A stretch of 64,000 nt of DNA from Demequina soli. Lineage in GTDB: Bacteria; Actinomycetota; Actinomycetes; Actinomycetales; Demequinaceae. The notes beneath the pieces were generated by a model. The model did no database searches and had not been told where the DNA came from. It worked only from the letters and a program-made list of their open reading frames with translations. Each line of letters starts with the position of its first letter. Within the stretch, counting starts at the first letter, position 1. The position numbers and the translations under genes were made by a program. The stretch lies in the NCBI RefSeq assembly GCF_000971195.1, contig NZ_BBLZ01000006.1:62001-126000 (forward strand), written 5' to 3'. Below, piece by piece: positions 55,071 through 63,779 of this stretch.

Positions 55071-55193
55071 CCGCGCACACCCCACCCGGCCGGCGCATCG
55101 TCCCGGCGCGAGCCTCCCGGGCCGGCGCCGTGCCAGCCGCTACGCTCACGGCCAGGCTCCTAGGGTCCGGTTCGGGCCGGTAAAGAGGGAAAT

Positions 55194-55889
55194 GTGCGCA
55201 CGGTGGTCCTGACCCTGCTCGCGATCGTGGCGCTCGCGATCGGGTGGTTCTGGTGGCGAGGCGACGTGGTGAGCAGCGCCCCCGCCGTGGAGCAGGTCGC
55301 CGAGGTGCCGCTGCCCGTGGTGACCGGCCCCTACGATCCCGTCGCCTCCGACTGCCGCACCGAGGTCCCGTGGACCTCGACGCACACCAGGAAGTGGCAA
55401 TCGCTCGCGCAGGAGTACGCCGGCACGGTCGACTCCTGCATGGAGGTCTACCGCATGACCGCCGACGAGGACACGTCGGGCGACTACTACCTCGCGGTCG
55501 TCACGTCCGCATGGAGCCGCACGGACCGCGAGGACTTCTGGTACCCCTGGGACGGCGGCGCGGACGCCCCGAGCCCCGTGACCATCGAGGTGACCGCGAC
55601 CAACCCGGCGATCGGCAACGACTACCACGCCTCGGATCCCTCCGGCGTCGCGTGCGCGTCCGCCGTGCCCGACGCGCCGGTCATGCTCGACGGCGCGGAC
55701 CTCACGGGCACGCCCACCTTCGTCGCGGGTGCCTGCGGCGGCGAGATCACGCGCGCCGCGTGGAGCGCCGACGGCGCGGCGTGGACCGTGACCCGTCCGG
55801 AGGAGTTCGACCTCACCGTCGTGTCGTACCTCGTGAAGGTGGGTCAGGGCGAGCGGCCGCATCTCCAGCTGAGCGTCACCGCGAGCTGA
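55194..55889 (+). CDS. membrane-anchored secreted protein (paralogue B)
   Basis: 231 residues from a GTG with GAGGG upstream; N-terminal transmembrane helix (VVLTLLAIVALAIGWFWW) and an external domain with paired cysteines (SDCRTEVP; VDSCMEVY; VACASA; AGACGG). Related to the preceding gene. A TAGGGT box near 55161 is the probable -10. A role at the cell surface is likely but undefined. Confidence 0.7.
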   Translation: MRTVVLTLLAIVALAIGWFWWRGDVVSSAPAVEQVAEVPLPVVTGPYDPVASDCRTEVPWTSTHTRKWQSLAQEYAGTVDSCMEVYRMTADEDTSGDYYLAVVTSAWSRTDREDFWYPWDGGADAPSPVTIEVTATNPAIGNDYHASDPSGVACASAVPDAPVMLDGADLTGTPTFVAGACGGEITRAAWSADGAAWTVTRPEEFDLTVVSYLVKVGQGERPHLQLSVTAS

Positions 55890-55916
55890 GCCGCGGCGCG
55901 CCGCCTTGACCCCCAT

Positions 55917-55932
55917 TCGAACAGGTGTTCGA
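55917..55932 (+). promoter_or_regulatory. LexA (SOS) box on the radical SAM gene promoter
   Basis: TCGAACAGGTGTTCGA is a perfect match to the actinobacterial/Bacillus-type LexA consensus TCGAACnnnnGTTCGA. It lies between -35 TTGACC (55906-55911) and overlaps -10 TCGAAT (55929-55934), spaced 17 bp, with the ATG 6 nt on. Repression by LexA and a leaderless, damage-induced transcript are strongly suggested. Confidence 0.85.
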
Positions 55933-56212
55933 ATGGGGCCATGCGGTGGGAGGGACAGGCGCTGCGCGCCGAGACGGACGATGCTCTGCCGGCGCTCGCG
56001 CGGATGTCGAACCTCGTGCGCACCGTCACCACGCCCGAGTTCGCGGGGGTGACGTTCCACGAGGTGCTCGCCAAGAGCGCGCTCAACCGCGTGGGGCCGG
56101 GAAGCGCGGTGCCGTTCACGTGGACGGTGAACCCGTACCGGGGGTGCACCCACGCGTGCGTGTGTTTACGCGCGCTATAGCCCACCAGTCGCGACCTGGT
56201 AGGAAAGTGCGC

Positions 56213-56374
56213 ATGGAATCCATCATTTCTGCGGTCGTGCTCAACGTCGTGCTGTTCTTCGTTGCGATGTACGTGCTCTACATCGTCATTCGCAAGGGCG
56301 TGCGGGACGGAATTCGCGAAGCGTGGACGAAGCGCGACGGGACTCCCGGCGAGGGCCCCGCGCCCGCCGAGTAG
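56213..56374 (+). CDS. cassette 1 cargo: 53-residue membrane protein
   Basis: MESIISAVVLNVVLFFVAMY begins one transmembrane helix, then a basic and finally acidic tail (REAWTKRDGTPGEGPAPAE). TAGGAA (56200-56205) ends 7 nt before the ATG, and a near-palindrome ACCAG-TCGCGA-CCTGGT (56184-56200) abuts it, so the cassette seems to carry its own promoter and perhaps operator. Same strand as the host gene. No family recognised. Confidence 0.6.
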   Translation: MESIISAVVLNVVLFFVAMYVLYIVIRKGVRDGIREAWTKRDGTPGEGPAPAE

Positions 56375-56467
56375 CGAGCGCATTCTCGAAGCCGCGTCGG
56401 TCACCCAAGGGGGATGACAAAGGTCATCACGCTTGCGTGTGTTTACACGCGCCAACGCTCTTGGTAC

Positions 56468-56656
56468 TCAGTCATCCTTAGGTGTCGCGCGCTTGATCAA
56501 GTAGAAGGAGCCTGCGCCCGAGGCAACTGCCACGACCGCCTGGCTCACTTCGCGCACAATCGCTGGGCCGGAGTACTCGGAAAGACTCATGCAAGTGGCA
56601 AACCCGACGGCGCCTAGTCCAATACCGGCGAAGTACCACCTCCAGCGAATGCTCAT
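56468..56656 (-). CDS. cassette 2 cargo: 62-residue membrane protein
   Basis: Reads opposite to the host gene. Two hydrophobic segments (WYFAGIGLGAVGFATCM and AIVREVSQAVVAVASGAGSF) and a charged end, KRATPKDD. ATG 56656 is preceded closely by GGAG. An overlapping frame starting MEEVDETKVGDEHS (to 56478) is possible but Arg-rich and less protein-like. Function unknown; small membrane proteins in mobile cassettes may be immunity or toxin elements. Confidence 0.5.
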   Translation of the reverse strand: MSIRWRWYFAGIGLGAVGFATCMSLSEYSGPAIVREVSQAVVAVASGAGSFYLIKRATPKDD

Positions 56657-57692
56657 CTCCGACCTTCGTCTCGTCGACCTCTTCCATGGCAAGCCGATCG
56701 TACGGGCGCATTTGTAGCCGAGGAAGCATTGGTGCTACTGCGCCACGCTTGCGATGGATGGAAAAGGTCATCACGCTTGCGTCTACTGCTTCGCGCGACC
56801 CTCGCACCGGTACCTCGAGCTCGACGCGGGCGTCGATTTCGACCGCCAGATCATCGTGAAGATCAACGTCGCCGACGCCCTGCGCAAGGACCTCGCGAAG
56901 CCGTCCTGGAACCGCGAGCACGTGGCGCTGGGCACCAACACCGACCCGTACCAGCGGGCCGAGGGCCGCTACCGGCTCATGCCCGGCATCATCCGCGCGC
57001 TCGCGGACGCCGGCACCCCGATGTCGATCCTCACCAAGGGGTCGCTGCTGCGCCGCGACCTGCCGCTGCTCGCGGCCGCGCGCGCATCGGCGCCCGTCGA
57101 CCTCGCGCTGTCGATCGCGATCGCCGACGACGATCTCCAGCAGGCCATCGAGCCCGGCACCCCCACCACCCAGGCGCGCCTCGCGACCGTGACCGCCGCC
57201 GCCGAGGCCGGCTTCGACGTCGCGGTCTTCATGATGCCGATCCTGCCGTTCCTCACGGACTCCGAGGAGCACCTCGACGCCGCGCTCGGCCGCATCAAGG
57301 CCGCTGGTGCCGCCTCCGTCACCTACACCGCGCTGCACCTGCGCCCGGGCGTCAAGGAGTGGTACGCGCGGTGGCTGCACGCGCATCGTCCCGACCTGGT
57401 GCCGCGCTACCGGGAGCTCTACGGCGACGGCTCGTACGCCCCGAAGGAGTACCGGCGCTGGCTGGCCGCGCGGATGAAGCCGCTCATCGCACGTCACGGC
57501 CTCGCGCGCACCTCTGAGGATCCGAACACCGGCACGGTCGCGTCGCGCGCGAACGCCCGCGACGACCAGGGCGAGTGGCGGCGCACCCGCGCGCGTGGGG
57601 ACGATGCTCCGGCGGCGCCCGCCGACCACCTCACCCTGTTCTGATCGCGGGAGTAGCGTCGAGGACGGGGCGAGGTCGAGGAGGACCCGCGG

Positions 57693-58034
57693 ATGAGCCA
57701 CGACGAGCGCGACAAGGCGGCGGAGGCCCAGGCGTCGCTGTCCAACGAGCGCACGTTCCTGTCGTGGATCCGGACCGCGCTCGCGCTCATCGTCACGGGG
57801 GTCGCGCTCGTCGCGTTCGACATCCCGGTCGACGTGGGCTGGCGCCTCGGGGCGAGCGCGATCCTGCTGCTGCTCGCGATCGCGAACGCGGCGCAGGCGC
57901 TGTACTCGTGGCGAGCCAACGACCGCGCGCTGCGCCACGGCGAGGAGATCCCCGTGCTGCGGTCGGGCGCGTGGATCGCGTGGGGCGTGGTGGCGTCGGT
58001 GCTGCTCCTCCTCGTCGGCTGGGTGATGACGTGA
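57693..58034 (+). CDS. DUF202/YidH-like membrane protein 1
   Basis: 113 residues with three transmembrane segments and the DUF202 motif LSNERTFLSWIRTALALIVTG. GGAGGA precedes the ATG. Forms a pair with the next gene, as DUF202 genes often do. Function unknown. Confidence 0.9.
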   Translation: MSHDERDKAAEAQASLSNERTFLSWIRTALALIVTGVALVAFDIPVDVGWRLGASAILLLLAIANAAQALYSWRANDRALRHGEEIPVLRSGAWIAWGVVASVLLLLVGWVMT

Positions 58035-58375
58035 GCGCCGCGCGGCGCCGGCGCGCGAACCTGTGGGCGCTCGACCTCACGGTGCTGTCGTGGCGGCGGA
58101 CCACCTTCCAGGTCGCGCTCGCCGCGCTCGCGGTCGCACGCATGCTCGAGTCCCGCCTCGGGTGGTGGGTGCTGGCGACCGGGGCGGTGGGGGTGGCGCT
58201 CACGCTCGCGGTGCACGGCTCGGTGTCGGCCTACGTGTCCGCGATCGACGACGAGGGCAACCTCGTGCGCGAACCCGGCGGCATCGGCCACGTGCTGGTC
58301 CGCCAGGGCCTGGTCGCGGGCGGCACGGCGCTCCTCGCGCTCGCGTCCCTCGTGTGGGTGCTGCTCCAGGCCTGA
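58031..58375 (+). CDS. DUF202-type membrane protein 2
   Basis: 114 residues; divergent DUF202 fold starting ARRRRANLWALDLTVLSWRRT with three transmembrane segments. GTGA overlap with the first copy indicates coupling, and a heteromeric membrane complex is plausible. A terminator-like hairpin follows. Confidence 0.82.
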   Translation: MSAARRRRANLWALDLTVLSWRRTTFQVALAALAVARMLESRLGWWVLATGAVGVALTLAVHGSVSAYVSAIDDEGNLVREPGGIGHVLVRQGLVAGGTALLALASLVWVLLQA

Positions 58376-58386
58376 TCCCGCCCCGC

Positions 58387-58428
58387 CGGAGAGCACGGCA
58401 TGAGCCGTGCCGAGACGCTCTCCGTTTT
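58387..58428 (+). terminator. hairpin with TTTT after the DUF202 pair
   Basis: GCACGGC-ATGA-GCCGTGC (58393-58410) forms a 7-bp hairpin nested in CGGAGAG...CTCTCCG, followed by TTTT at 58425-58428. It ends inside the left arm of the 28-bp inverted repeat described separately. Confidence 0.6.
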
Positions 58429-58581
58429 CACGCAGTTGCGAACGGCCACACGCCCGAATCGTGCGCGGCATGCGCATCTCGAGCGTGGCGGGGCGCCCTG
58501 GCGCACGAAATCGGCGTCGCGACGCCCGCCGGGACGCCGTCGCGAGCCCACCGCGTTCGCAACCCCGTGAAAACGGAGAGC
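58417..58581. repeat. 28-bp inverted repeat flanking 109 bp
   Basis: Left arm 58417-58444 starts GCTCTCCGTTTTCACG; right arm 58554-58581 is its reverse complement with 2 mismatches in 28. The 109-bp interior is itself rich in short inverted repeats (GGCGTCGCGACGCC). It fills the gap between the convergent DUF202 and gnd genes. It may be a MITE/REP-like element or a bidirectional terminator. Confidence 0.6.
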
Positions 58582-58624
58582 AGCGCGGGCACACGCATGC
58601 CAGGCGCTCCCGAGCGATGGGTGG

Positions 58625-59647
58625 CTACTCGCCGGTGGGCTTCTCCTCATGGCCGCCGAAGCCCTTGCGCATCGCGGACAGCGTCCGCTGCGCGTAGTCG
58701 TCGAGGTCGCGCGACGCGAAGCGCGAGTACAGCGCGGTCGTGAGGACGGGGGTGGGCACGCCCTCGTCGATCGCCGCGATCGACGTCCACCGGCCCTCGC
58801 CCGAGTCGGACACGTGGCCCGAGAACGATGCGAGGGTCGGGTCCGCGCGCAGCGCCTGCGCGGTCAGGTCGAGCAGCCACGAGCCGATCACCGAGCCGCG
58901 CCGCCACACCTCCGCCACTGCGGCCGTGTCGATGTCGTATCGGTAGAACTCGGGGTGGGCCAGCGGCGCGGTCTCAGCGTCCGCGTCGCGCTCGTGCGCG
59001 CCGATGCCCGCGTTCTTGAGCACGTTGAGCCCCTCCGCGTACGCCGCCATGAGGCCGTATTCGATGCCGTTGTGGACCATCTTGACGAAGTGGCCCGCGC
59101 CGGTGGGACCGCAGTGCAGCCAGCCCTCCTCGCCCGGCACCAGATCGCCGGACAGGCCGGGGGTGCGGTCGGCCGCATCGGCCCCGGGCGCGATCGACCG
59201 CCAGATAGGCGCGAGGCGCTCGACGGTGGCCTCGTCCCCGCCGATCATGAGGCAGAAGCCGCGCGCGAGCCCGTGAACCCCGCCCGACGTGCCCACGTCG
59301 ACCAGGCGGATGCCCTGGTCGGCGAGCGCCGCCGCGTGCGCGATGTCGTCGCGGTAGTAGGAGTTGCCGCCGTCGATGATGACGTCGCCCGCCTCGAGCA
59401 CGCCCGCGAGGCCCTCGATGACCCGCTGCGTGACGGGGCCGGCCGGCACCATCACCCACACGGCGCGCGGCGCCTCGAGCGCCTCGACGAACCCCGCGAG
59501 CTCGTGCACCGGCACGGCGCCCTCCGCGGCCAGCGCCTCGATCGCGTCGGCGTTGACATCGTGGACCGCGACGGTGTGGCCGTCCCGCATCAGCCGGCGG
59601 GTGAGCCCCGCGCCCATGCGACCCAGGCCGATCATCCCCAGCTGCAT
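58625..59647 (-). CDS. gnd: 6-phosphogluconate dehydrogenase, decarboxylating (short GndA type)
   Basis: 340 residues, the short NAD-preferring form. Rossmann motif IGLGRMGAGLTRRLMRDGH, active-site blocks IIDGGNSYYRDD, DVGTSGGVHGLARGFCLMIGG and HCGPTGAGHFVKMVHNGIEYG. Converts 6-phosphogluconate to ribulose 5-phosphate. The zwf stop and this start are 1 bp apart, so they are an operon. Confidence 0.95.
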   Translation of the reverse strand: MQLGMIGLGRMGAGLTRRLMRDGHTVAVHDVNADAIEALAAEGAVPVHELAGFVEALEAPRAVWVMVPAGPVTQRVIEGLAGVLEAGDVIIDGGNSYYRDDIAHAAALADQGIRLVDVGTSGGVHGLARGFCLMIGGDEATVERLAPIWRSIAPGADAADRTPGLSGDLVPGEEGWLHCGPTGAGHFVKMVHNGIEYGLMAAYAEGLNVLKNAGIGAHERDADAETAPLAHPEFYRYDIDTAAVAEVWRRGSVIGSWLLDLTAQALRADPTLASFSGHVSDSGEGRWTSIAAIDEGVPTPVLTTALYSRFASRDLDDYAQRTLSAMRKGFGGHEEKPTGE

Positions 59648-59648
59648 G

Positions 59649-61100
59649 TCACTTCCCCTTCCTCTGCGCGGCGGTGCGCGACGCATCGTCCGCTGAACGG
59701 TGGTGCTTGAGCACCGGGTCGTGCCACGGCCCGTCGGCGCCGATGAGCGTGTCCGCCTCCGTGGGGCCCCACGTGCCCGGCGCGTAGCGGATCGCGGGCG
59801 CGTGGTCCGCGAGTACTCCGTCGACCACGTGCCACGCCGCCTCGACGGACTCCTCCGACGTGAACAGCGCGCGGTCGCCCTGGAGGGCGTCCCCGAGGAG
59901 CCGCTCGTACGGGCCGCGGCTCGCCTCGCTGCCCGTGGGCACCACGAGCTCGCGCTGCTCGCCGACGAACTCCTCGCCGGGGGTCTTCACGCGCGCCCCG
60001 AGCGCGATCTCGCCGTCGGGCTGCAGCCGGATGCGCAGGTGGTTGGGGTGCTGCGCCATCATCGCGTCGTCGAACAGGGCCTGCGGGGGGCGCTTGAACT
60101 CGACCACGATCTCGTGCGCGGTGACCGGCAGGTGCTTGCCGGTGCGCAGGTACCAGGGCACGCCCGCCCACCGCCACGAGTCGATGAACAGCCGCACCGC
60201 GGCGTACGTCTCGACGTCCGAGTTGCGGGCGACGCCCGGCTCGTCACGGTAGCCCTCGAACTGGCCGCGCACGATGTCGTTGCGCGTGAGCGGGCGCATC
60301 GCGCGGAACACGTTGGCCTTGGCCTCGTGGACGGCGAAGTAGCCCTGGTAGGCGGGCGGCTCCATGGCGAGCAGTGCGACGATCTGCAGCATGTGGTTCT
60401 CGAGCACGTCGCGCAGCGCGCCGGCGGTCTCGTAGAAGGCGCCGCGGCCCTGCACGCCGAAGTCCTCCGCGATGGTGACCTGCACGCTCGCGATGTGGTC
60501 GCGGTTCCACACCGGCTCGAGGAACGAGTTCGCGAACCTGAAGTAGAGAAGGTTCATGATCTCGTCCTTGCCCAGGAAGTGGTCGATGCGGAACACCGAC
60601 TCCTCCCGGAAGGCCCGGCGCACCACGCCGTCGAGCTCGCGCGCGCTCGCGAGGTCGCGACCGAACGGCTTCTCGACCACGACCCGTGCGTGCTTGTTGA
60701 GGCCCACGTGGGCGAGCCCGTCGATGACGGTGCCGAACATCGATGGCGGGATCGCGAGGTAGTGGACGGGGCGGCGCGCGTCCTCGACCGTCTCCTTGAG
60801 CGCCTCGAACGTCGCCGGCTCCCGGTAGTCGCCGTCGACGTAGCGCAGGAGGCCCACGAGGCGGTCGAGGACCTCCTCGTCGACGTCGTCGATCGTGGCT
60901 CTCACGGACTCGCGGGCGCGGTCGCGGAGGTCCTCGAGCGCCCAGTCGGAGTGCGCCACGCCGATCACCGGCACCTCGAGCTCGCCGTGAAGGACCATCC
61001 CGTACAGCGACGGGAAGATCATCTTGCGGGCCAGGTCACCGGACGCGCCGAAGAACACCAGCACGTCCGCATCGGTCTGCTCGGCGGGGGTCGCCGTCAT
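59649..61100 (-). CDS. zwf: glucose-6-phosphate 1-dehydrogenase
   Basis: 483 residues. Coenzyme motif [18 protein letters not shown], catalytic [19 protein letters not shown] and the conserved [11 protein letters not shown]. Catalyses the first oxidative pentose phosphate step, making NADPH. AAGGAGG precedes the ATG, which overlaps the SDR stop (ATGA). The C-terminus carries a copy of the 10-base word (SADDASRTA). Confidence 0.96.
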   Translation of the reverse strand: MTATPAEQTDADVLVFFGASGDLARKMIFPSLYGMVLHGELEVPVIGVAHSDWALEDLRDRARESVRATIDDVDEEVLDRLVGLLRYVDGDYREPATFEALKETVEDARRPVHYLAIPPSMFGTVIDGLAHVGLNKHARVVVEKPFGRDLASARELDGVVRRAFREESVFRIDHFLGKDEIMNLLYFRFANSFLEPVWNRDHIASVQVTIAEDFGVQGRGAFYETAGALRDVLENHMLQIVALLAMEPPAYQGYFAVHEAKANVFRAMRPLTRNDIVRGQFEGYRDEPGVARNSDVETYAAVRLFIDSWRWAGVPWYLRTGKHLPVTAHEIVVEFKRPPQALFDDAMMAQHPNHLRIRLQPDGEIALGARVKTPGEEFVGEQRELVVPTGSEASRGPYERLLGDALQGDRALFTSEESVEAAWHVVDGVLADHAPAIRYAPGTWGPTEADTLIGADGPWHDPVLKHHRSADDASRTAAQRKGK

Positions 61101-62059
61101 CGTCCAGCCTCCTTCGCGCGGGCGGCCGCGGCGGCCGCCTCCACATCCATGCGTTCCCCGGTCAGCGCCATCGAGGCCTCCCACAGGGCAGGGATCCCGC
61201 GCTCGATCGCTTCTCGGCGCACCAGGAAGCGGCGGGTGGGGTCGCCGGTGCCGCCCCAGCGCGGCCCCCACAGGGTGCCGCCCCGCGCGCCCGGGTCGGT
61301 CGCGGCGCGCAGCTGCGACAGGGCGCCCCGCGCGGGCGGCATGCCTCGCCTCTCGGCGTACGACTCCCAGAACGGCCCCTGCGACCCGCCGCCGCCCTCA
61401 CGCACCGTGCGCTTCTGCAGGTCGGTGTGCGCGATGCCCGGGTGCGCGCAGAGGGCGTGCGCGGGGGTGCCGGCCGCCCGCAGTGCCGCGTCGAGCCCGA
61501 GCGCGAGCTGCAGCGCCGCGAGCTTGGAGCGGCCGTACGCCCTCCAGTCGTCGTACTCGCCCTCGAGGTGCGGGTTGGCGGGGTCGACGTCGGAGCCCTG
61601 GAAGCGCGCGATCGACGTGGTGGTGACGATGCGCGCGGCGGGAGCCGCGACGATCTGCGGCAGCAGGCGCGACAGGAGGGTCCAGTGGCCCAGGTGGTTG
61701 ACGGCGAGCTGCATCTCGAAGCCGTCCTCGGTGCGCCGCTCCGGCATCGCCATCACGCCGGCGTTCGCGATGACGAGGTCGAGCACGGGATGCGCGTCCG
61801 CGATGGCGGCCGCCGCGTCGCGCGTGCCGGCCTGCGACGCCAGGTCGAGCGGGACCACCTCGAGCGACGCCTCGGGGACCTCGGCGCGGATCGCGGCGAG
61901 CGCATCGTCCGTCTTGGCGGGATCGCGCGCGGCCATGATCACGTGCGCGCCGCGCCCCGAGAGCGCCGCCGTGCACGCGAGGCCGAGGCCGCCGTTCGCT
62001 CCCGTGACGAGCGCGACCCGGCCCGTGAGGTCGGGGATGTCGGCGGCGCTCCACGTCAT
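61097..62059 (-). CDS. short-chain dehydrogenase/reductase
   Basis: 320 residues, SDR of the retinol dehydrogenase-like group. NAD(P) motif [12 protein letters not shown] in [10 protein letters not shown], and catalytic Ser/Tyr/Lys in [20 protein letters not shown]. First gene of the minus-strand SDR-zwf-gnd unit and coupled to zwf. Its substrate is unknown; its link to the pentose phosphate pathway is only positional. Confidence 0.9.
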   Translation of the reverse strand: MTWSAADIPDLTGRVALVTGANGGLGLACTAALSGRGAHVIMAARDPAKTDDALAAIRAEVPEASLEVVPLDLASQAGTRDAAAAIADAHPVLDLVIANAGVMAMPERRTEDGFEMQLAVNHLGHWTLLSRLLPQIVAAPAARIVTTTSIARFQGSDVDPANPHLEGEYDDWRAYGRSKLAALQLALGLDAALRAAGTPAHALCAHPGIAHTDLQKRTVREGGGGSQGPFWESYAERRGMPPARGALSQLRAATDPGARGGTLWGPRWGGTGDPTRRFLVRREAIERGIPALWEASMALTGERMDVEAAAAAARAKEAGR

Positions 62060-62166
62060 GGCTGCTCCCTCGCTGGGCGGATCTTCCACCACCAGCCAAC
62101 CTAGCCCGGCCCGCCGTTGTTCCGCACGGCGCCCTAGGGTGGGAGGAGACCCCGAGGGAGGATCGG

Positions 62167-63264
62167 ATGACGGCGTTGCACCTGCTCTCCGCCGCCGGCG
62201 TGGCGGTGTGGCTCGACGACCTCAGCCGCGAGCGGCTGACCTCCGGATCGTTGGAGGAGCAGATCCGCAGCCGCTCCCTCGTGGGGGTGACCACCAACCC
62301 GTCGATCTTCCAGGCGGCCGTGTCGTCGTCCGACCAGTACGGCGGGCTGCTCGCCTCGCTGCGCGAGCGCGGGGCGTCCGCGGAGGAGGCCGTGCGGGAG
62401 CTCACCACGCGCGACGTGCGCGACGCGTGCGACGTGTTCGCCCACGTCTTCAAGCACACGCACGGCGTCGACGGGCGGGTCTCGATCGAGGTCGACCCGC
62501 GCCTGGCGCACGACGCCATCGGCACCATCGAGCAGGCGCGCGCCCTGTGGGACGAGGTGGACCGCGACAACGTCATGATCAAGATCCCGGCGACCGTCGA
62601 GGGGCTGCCCGCGCTCACGGCCGCGCTCGCGGACGGGATCTCGGTCAACGTCACGCTGATCTTCTCGCTCGAGCGGTACGCCGCGGTGGTCGAGGCGTTC
62701 CTCGCGGGCCTCGAGCAGGCCGCCGCGGTCGGGCACGACCTGGCGCGCATCGGCTCGGTCGCGTCGTTCTTCGTCAGCCGCGTCGACACGGAGGTCGACC
62801 GCCGGCTGCGGGCCGTGGACCCGGACTCGGTGCTGTGCGGCACCGCGGCGATCGCGAACGCGCGGCTCGCCTACGCGCACCACGAGGAGGTGCTCGCGTC
62901 CGCGCGGTGGCGCGCGCTGGCGCGCCTCGGGGCGCGCCCGCAGCGGCCGCTGTGGGCGTCCACGTCGGTCAAGGACCACGCCTACCCCGACACGATGTAC
63001 GTCGACGAGCTCGTCGCGCCCGGCGTGGTCAACACGATGCCCGAGGCGACGCTGGTCGCGTTCCAGGAGCACGGCGAGGCGCACGAGGGCGGCTGGAACA
63101 CCATCGAGGGCACGTACGACGAGGCGCGGTCGGCGTTCGCGCGGCTCGCGGCGGCGGGCATCGACATGGACGACGTCACCGCGCGGCTCGAGCGCGAGGG
63201 CGTGGACAAGTTCGTCGCGTCGTGGGACGACCTGCTCGCGACCGTGGGCGAGGCGCTCGCGTGA
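62167..63264 (+). CDS. tal: transaldolase
   Basis: 365 residues, actinobacterial Tal. Schiff-base lysine in [16 protein letters not shown], the [12 protein letters not shown] motif and [14 protein letters not shown] are intact. Moves dihydroxyacetone units between sugar phosphates in the non-oxidative pentose phosphate branch. GGGAGGA precedes the ATG. Divergent from the SDR-zwf-gnd unit. Confidence 0.96.
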   Translation: MTALHLLSAAGVAVWLDDLSRERLTSGSLEEQIRSRSLVGVTTNPSIFQAAVSSSDQYGGLLASLRERGASAEEAVRELTTRDVRDACDVFAHVFKHTHGVDGRVSIEVDPRLAHDAIGTIEQARALWDEVDRDNVMIKIPATVEGLPALTAALADGISVNVTLIFSLERYAAVVEAFLAGLEQAAAVGHDLARIGSVASFFVSRVDTEVDRRLRAVDPDSVLCGTAAIANARLAYAHHEEVLASARWRALARLGARPQRPLWASTSVKDHAYPDTMYVDELVAPGVVNTMPEATLVAFQEHGEAHEGGWNTIEGTYDEARSAFARLAAAGIDMDDVTARLEREGVDKFVASWDDLLATVGEALA

Positions 63265-63770
63265 CGGCGATCCTGTCCGTCCGCCGCGCCGACATCACCA
63301 CGCTCGACGTCGACGCGATCGTGAACGCCGCCAACTCGTCGCTGCTGGGCGGCGGGGGAGTGGACGGCGCCATCCACCGCGCGGCCGGGCCCGGACTGCT
63401 CGAGGAGTGCGCGCTGCTGCGCGGCTGCGCGGTCGGGTCCGCCAAGATCACCGCCGGCTACGCGCTGCCCGCGCGCCACGTGATCCACGCGGTCGGCCCG
63501 GTGTGGCACGGCGGCGACCGGGGCGAGGCGGAGCGGCTCGCCTCCGCGTACGCGACCTCGATCGCGCTCGCGCAGGAGCACGGCTGCCGCTCCATCGCGT
63601 TCCCGTGCATCTCGACCGGGGCGTTCGCGTACCCGGCCGAGCTCGCTGCCGCCATCGCGGTGCGGGCGGTGGGCCGCGCGCTCGCCTCCGCTCCGGACGT
63701 CGAGGACGTGGTCTTCTGCGTGTTCTCCGACACCGATCTCAGCATCTACCGGGGCATCCTCGGCGGGTAG
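63261..63770 (+). CDS. macro-domain ADP-ribose hydrolase
   Basis: 169 residues, MacroD-like: [27 protein letters not shown] and [12 protein letters not shown] are the ADP-ribose-binding loops. Expected to deacetylate O-acetyl-ADP-ribose or remove mono-ADP-ribose. GTGA overlap with tal suggests coupled expression, an unusual partner. Its stop TAG is part of the TAGGGT box before the next gene. Confidence 0.93.
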   Translation: MTAILSVRRADITTLDVDAIVNAANSSLLGGGGVDGAIHRAAGPGLLEECALLRGCAVGSAKITAGYALPARHVIHAVGPVWHGGDRGEAERLASAYATSIALAQEHGCRSIAFPCISTGAFAYPAELAAAIAVRAVGRALASAPDVEDVVFCVFSDTDLSIYRGILGG

Positions 63771-63779
63771 GGTGCGCGG

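Larger units (their letters stand above)
56151..56783 (+). mobile_element. tandem two-unit cassette insertion
   Basis: Core sequences CACGCGTGCGTG (56151-56162), CACGCTTGCGTG (56428-56439) and CACGCTTGCGTC (56772-56783) bound units of 277 and 344 bp. Both units begin GTGTTTACRCGCGC and end GGATG-nn-AAAGGTCATCACGC, so about 15 bases at the left and 27 at the right are shared while the interiors differ. G+C is visibly lower than the neighbours. No recombinase is encoded in the window. This looks like a cassette or attachment-site array acted on in trans; the mechanism is unproven. Confidence 0.75.
55941..57644 (+). pseudogene. Rv2578c-family radical SAM gene interrupted by a 621-bp insertion
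   Basis: N-terminal part 55941-56150 (TPEFAGVTFHEVLAKSALN; VNPYRGCTHAC) and C-terminal part 56772-57644 (ACVYCFARPSHRYLELDAG to the end). The break is inside the CxxxCxxC iron-sulphur motif. As it stands the N-part stops at TAG 56178-56180, and the C-part, if started at ATG 56754, lacks the first cluster cysteine. Removing 621 bp between the CACGCnTGCGT cores at 56151 and 56772 gives an intact 360-residue frame, the normal family length. The substrate of this family is not established. An SOS box controls the promoter; I recall the mycobacterial homologue also being in the LexA regulon. Confidence 0.9.

Noticed and set aside
56478-56685. Alternative frame MEEVDETKVGDEHS... in cassette 2
   Set aside because: Arg-rich without hydrophobic or domain-like segments; the overlapping frame from 56656 has two clear membrane segments.
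56151-56783. Group I or group II intron interpretation of the insertion
   Set aside because: No recognisable P7 or domain V core, units too short for group II, interiors unrelated although ends match, and each holds an apparent small gene. A structure search could still overturn this.
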